8,219 bases of DNA from contig CALKXX010000214.1 in NCBI GenBank assembly GCA_938003725.1, positions 1-8,219 on the forward strand, written 5' to 3'. The number at the start of each line of letters is the position of its first letter. The first letter of the stretch is position 1. Both the position numbers and the translations under genes were made by a program. The DNA is from an uncultured Sphingomonadaceae bacterium. Its GTDB lineage: Bacteria > Pseudomonadota > Alphaproteobacteria > Sphingomonadales > Sphingomonadaceae. Of the stretch, positions 7,173-8,219 are shown in pieces. Under the pieces are notes generated by a model that saw only the letters and a list, made by a program, of their open reading frames with translations, was not told where the DNA came from and searched no databases.

Positions 7173-8204
7173 TTACGCATTAGCCGGTAGTGGTTCGCGA
7201 TACCGCTCTCCACTGGTCATCAACGCCCAGACTATACGTGCATTCTTGTTCGCAAGTGCCACAGCCGCGACTTTGGCGGGCCTGCGGGCGAGTAGCTCGA
7301 CCAGCCACGGGCGTGTGGTGCCATGCCTCTCAGCGTAACGGATTACAGCCATCGCGCCAACAACTAGCATCTGCCTTAAGTATCGATTGCCAGCTCGCGT
7401 TATGCTTCCAAGCCGCTCTTTGCCACCTGACGAGTTCTGCTTTGGGACAAGCCCGATCCATGCGGCGAGATCTCTACCGGTCTTGAACACGGTCGGGTCG
7501 GCAACCGATGCAATAAAGGCGCTGGCAAGCAGTGGACCTACACCCGGTATCTCCATCAACCGGTGGCCAAGCTCCGTTCGCCTTGCACTTGCCAGCACAC
7601 GCCGGTCATTCTCGAGTACCTGCTGCTTTACGATCACCAACTGCGCCATAAGCATCTTGAGGCACAGCCGGGCATCTTCAGGGATGCGATCATCATCCTC
7701 ATCTTCAACGATCTTAAGCAGGCGCTCTACACCGAGCCTGCCGACCGGTGCGACCACTCCGAACTCAGACATATGCGCACGGATCGCGTTCGAGATCTGT
7801 GTGCGTTGCCGGTTCAACATCAATCTCACCCGGTGAAGCATCATCAAGCTCTGTTGTTCTGGCGACTTCACTGCAACAAAGCGCATGGTGGGCCTGGTAA
7901 CGGCCTCGCAGATCGCCTCGGCATCAGCCGCATCGTTCTTTCCGCGTTTGACATAGGGCTTCACATATTGTGCTGGCATCAGCTTCACATCATGGCCAAG
8001 TGCGCTCAGCTCACGCGCCCAGTAATGTGAGTTGTTACACGCTTCGATACCAATCAGACACGGCGGCAGCTTGGCAAAAAACGGCAACATACGCGCCCGC
8101 TTCAACCGGCGACGCACAACAGCTTCGTCCGCCTTGTTTACCCCGTGTACTTGAAACACCGACTTCGCAATATCTAGACCAATCGTAACCACTTCTTCCA
8201 TCAT
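7173..8204 (-). CDS. IS110-family transposase, IS1111 type (DEDD recombinase)
   Basis: RNA-guided recombinase that excises the element as a circle and inserts it at sequence-specific sites. The 343 residues are full length and uninterrupted. The N-terminal RuvC-like DEDD domain has D11 (TIGLDIAKSVFQVHG), E54 (IGIEAC) and D91/D94 (GKNDAADAEA). A helical linker (about 115-200) leads to the C-terminal Tnp_20 domain, with a helix-hairpin-helix-like EIPGVGPLLASAF near 218-230. The conserved serine region NSSGGKERLGSITRAGNRYLR begins at 257; a serine there is the covalent nucleophile in this family, and the SSGGKxRLG form points to the IS1111 branch. Two ATGs stand in tandem (8204 and 8201). AAGGAG (complement of 8209-8214) is four bases from the first and seven from the second, so the second may be the true start. 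Unlike IS110-proper elements, the long non-coding part visible here is downstream of the gene. Confidence 0.93.
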   Translation of the reverse strand: MMEEVVTIGLDIAKSVFQVHGVNKADEAVVRRRLKRARMLPFFAKLPPCLIGIEACNNSHYWARELSALGHDVKLMPAQYVKPYVKRGKNDAADAEAICEAVTRPTMRFVAVKSPEQQSLMMLHRVRLMLNRQRTQISNAIRAHMSEFGVVAPVGRLGVERLLKIVEDEDDDRIPEDARLCLKMLMAQLVIVKQQVLENDRRVLASARRTELGHRLMEIPGVGPLLASAFIASVADPTVFKTGRDLAAWIGLVPKQNSSGGKERLGSITRAGNRYLRQMLVVGAMAVIRYAERHGTTRPWLVELLARRPAKVAAVALANKNARIVWALMTSGERYREPLPANA

Positions 8205-8208
8205 AGCT

Positions 8209-8214
8209 CTCCTT
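8209..8214 (-). promoter_or_regulatory. Ribosome binding site of the transposase gene
   Basis: AAGGAG on the minus strand, inside the purine run GGAAGGAGAG. Its spacing favours the second of the two tandem ATG codons (8201) over the first (8204). Confidence 0.6.
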
Positions 8215-8219
8215 CCAGC

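Larger units (their letters stand above)
6905..8219 (-). mobile_element. IS110-family (IS1111-type) insertion sequence, one end outside the window
   Basis: Made up of the DEDD transposase gene and its long non-coding tail. The element continues past the window's right edge, because only 15 bases precede the transposase. The other end is placed only roughly, near 6900-6935, where CCTTTGGCAAGGG followed by six T (6919-6937) and GTGTGTGGACGGCAC (6903-6917) look like terminal or subterminal sequence. IS110-family elements lack classical terminal inverted repeats and usually make no target duplication, so the exact edge cannot be fixed from one copy. The transposase reads away from the window's right edge and toward the dioxygenase gene. 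Confidence 0.75.

Noticed and set aside
6903..7338. Plus-strand open frames of 84 and 126 codons across the insertion-sequence tail
   Set aside because: They overlap each other and the antisense 3' end of the transposase, have no clear ribosome site, and have a composition unlike a folded protein. They are best explained as chance frames in GC-rich guide-RNA DNA.

Overview
The window looks like a chromosomal segment of an alphaproteobacterium, most likely a sphingomonad-type marine or freshwater species. This rests on the style of the GltB and GltD proteins, the moderate base composition, and an IS1111-type transposase of a kind common in that group. The assignment is my impression from protein sequence, not a computed result.

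Layout. Positions 1-4593 (plus strand) hold the 3' two thirds of gltB and all of gltD, the two subunits of NADPH-dependent glutamate synthase, separated by 21 bases. They form one nitrogen-assimilation operon whose beginning lies left of the window. Convergent to it, after a 72-base gap with no recognisable terminator, comes a minus-strand pair read from right to left. First is a 2-oxoglutarate/Fe(II) dioxygenase of the isopenicillin N synthase fold (5467-6453), then, 27 bases downstream, a NUDT7/NUDT19-like Nudix hydrolase (4666-5439). Their substrates cannot be read from the sequence.

Positions 6454 to about 6905 carry no intact gene. On the plus strand they do contain a short, still-open reading frame ending at 6812. 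It looks like the last ~45 residues of a phage-T4-type polynucleotide kinase 3'-phosphatase (HAD motif IV region), with the rest of the gene gone.

The right end, from about 6905 to the window edge, is an IS110-family insertion sequence of IS1111 type. It has an apparently intact DEDD transposase on the minus strand (7173-8204). Beyond the transposase stop is a ~250-base structured non-coding tail, where elements of this type are known to encode the guide (seek/bridge) RNA that directs target choice. The far end of the element lies outside the window. The gltBD operon is ordinary housekeeping; the remnant gene and the transposon tail are the parts worth a second look.
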